Made by a program: the position numbers and the translations under genes | The notes under the pieces: model-generated | The model's input: the letters and a program-made list of their open reading frames with translations, nothing else | What the model was told of the DNA's origin: nothing | Databases searched by the model: none | In this document: positions 6,258-6,353 of the stretch, piece by piece | Position numbering within the stretch: the first letter of the stretch is position 1 | Layout: each line of letters begins with the position of its first letter | DNA from: Methylobacter sp. | GTDB taxonomy: Bacteria; Pseudomonadota; Gammaproteobacteria; Methylococcales; Methylomonadaceae | Assembly (NCBI GenBank): GCA_003158415.1 | Contig: PMJA01000343.1 | Coordinates: 1-6,353, forward strand | Reading direction: 5' to 3' | DNA length: 6,353 nucleotides

Positions 6258-6353
6258 TGTGTGACTTTTCTAAGTCAGTGTCAGCAGATTGTCAAAGTCG
6301 ATGTCAGCAGTGAGTTGGCGATGTACTTAGTCGCTGTCAGAGGGTGGCACGAA
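6258..6353 (+). repeat. TGTCA-containing direct repeats, possible transposon end
   Basis: Three related 16-base units read AAGTCAGTGTCAGCAG (6272-6287), AAGTCGATGTCAGCAG (6295-6310) and TAGTCGCTGTCAGAGG (6328-6343). TGTCA cores fall at 6279, 6290, 6302 and 6335, intervals of 11, 12 and 33 bases, so they face nearly the same side of the helix. A TGTGTGAC sequence at 6258-6265 could be the outer tip. Multiple TGTCA-like transposase sites next to a TGT terminus are known for Tn5053/Tn402- and Tn7-like elements. The repeats are seen; the mobile-element reading is inference, since no transposase is within the window. Confidence 0.45.

Noticed and set aside
6272..6343. CRISPR array
   Set aside because: The units are only 16 bases, diverged, and separated by 7 and 17 bases, which does not fit repeat-spacer geometry.

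Overview
The window looks like a mosaic accessory region of a proteobacterium, most likely a gammaproteobacterium. The lineage is a guess from gene style only; there is no rRNA, tRNA or housekeeping gene to anchor it. Base composition shifts visibly along the window. It is moderate in the helicase gene (1-2061), GC-rich in the three-gene operon (2136-4143), strongly AT-rich across the HNH and regulator genes (about 4200-5340), and intermediate in the toxin-antitoxin pair. Such steps suggest several separate acquisitions.

Layout. (1) 1-2061, plus strand: the C-terminal part of a UvrD/Rep-type superfamily 1 helicase joined to ankyrin repeats and an unassigned C-terminal domain. Its N-terminus, including the Walker A motif, lies left of the window. 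(2) 2136-4143, minus strand, read right to left: a Toprim-domain protein, a DEDDh 3'-5' exonuclease that starts inside the Toprim stop codon (ATGA overlap), and a radical SAM enzyme. The operon converges on the helicase gene. (3) 4265-4855, minus strand: a zinc-finger plus HNH-like protein. It is divergent from a small XRE-type repressor (5026-5262, plus strand). The AT-rich space between them holds a perfect 20-bp palindrome and a second 13-bp inverted repeat over a possible promoter. (4) 5356-5986, minus strand: a VapBC-type pair (AbrB-fold antitoxin, PIN-domain toxin) with overlapping genes and a 10-bp-arm inverted repeat at the promoter. (5) 6035-6353: no gene. It ends in repeated TGTCA-containing motifs about one or three helical turns apart, which resemble the transposase-binding end of a Tn5053/Tn7-like element continuing to the right.

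How the parts may work together. The Toprim, exonuclease and radical SAM genes form one transcription unit and probably act on nucleic acid or nucleotides together; this is the best candidate for an undescribed system here. The helicase-ankyrin gene, HNH gene and toxin-antitoxin pair are typical of defence or mobile islands, but nothing in the sequence shows that they cooperate with the operon.
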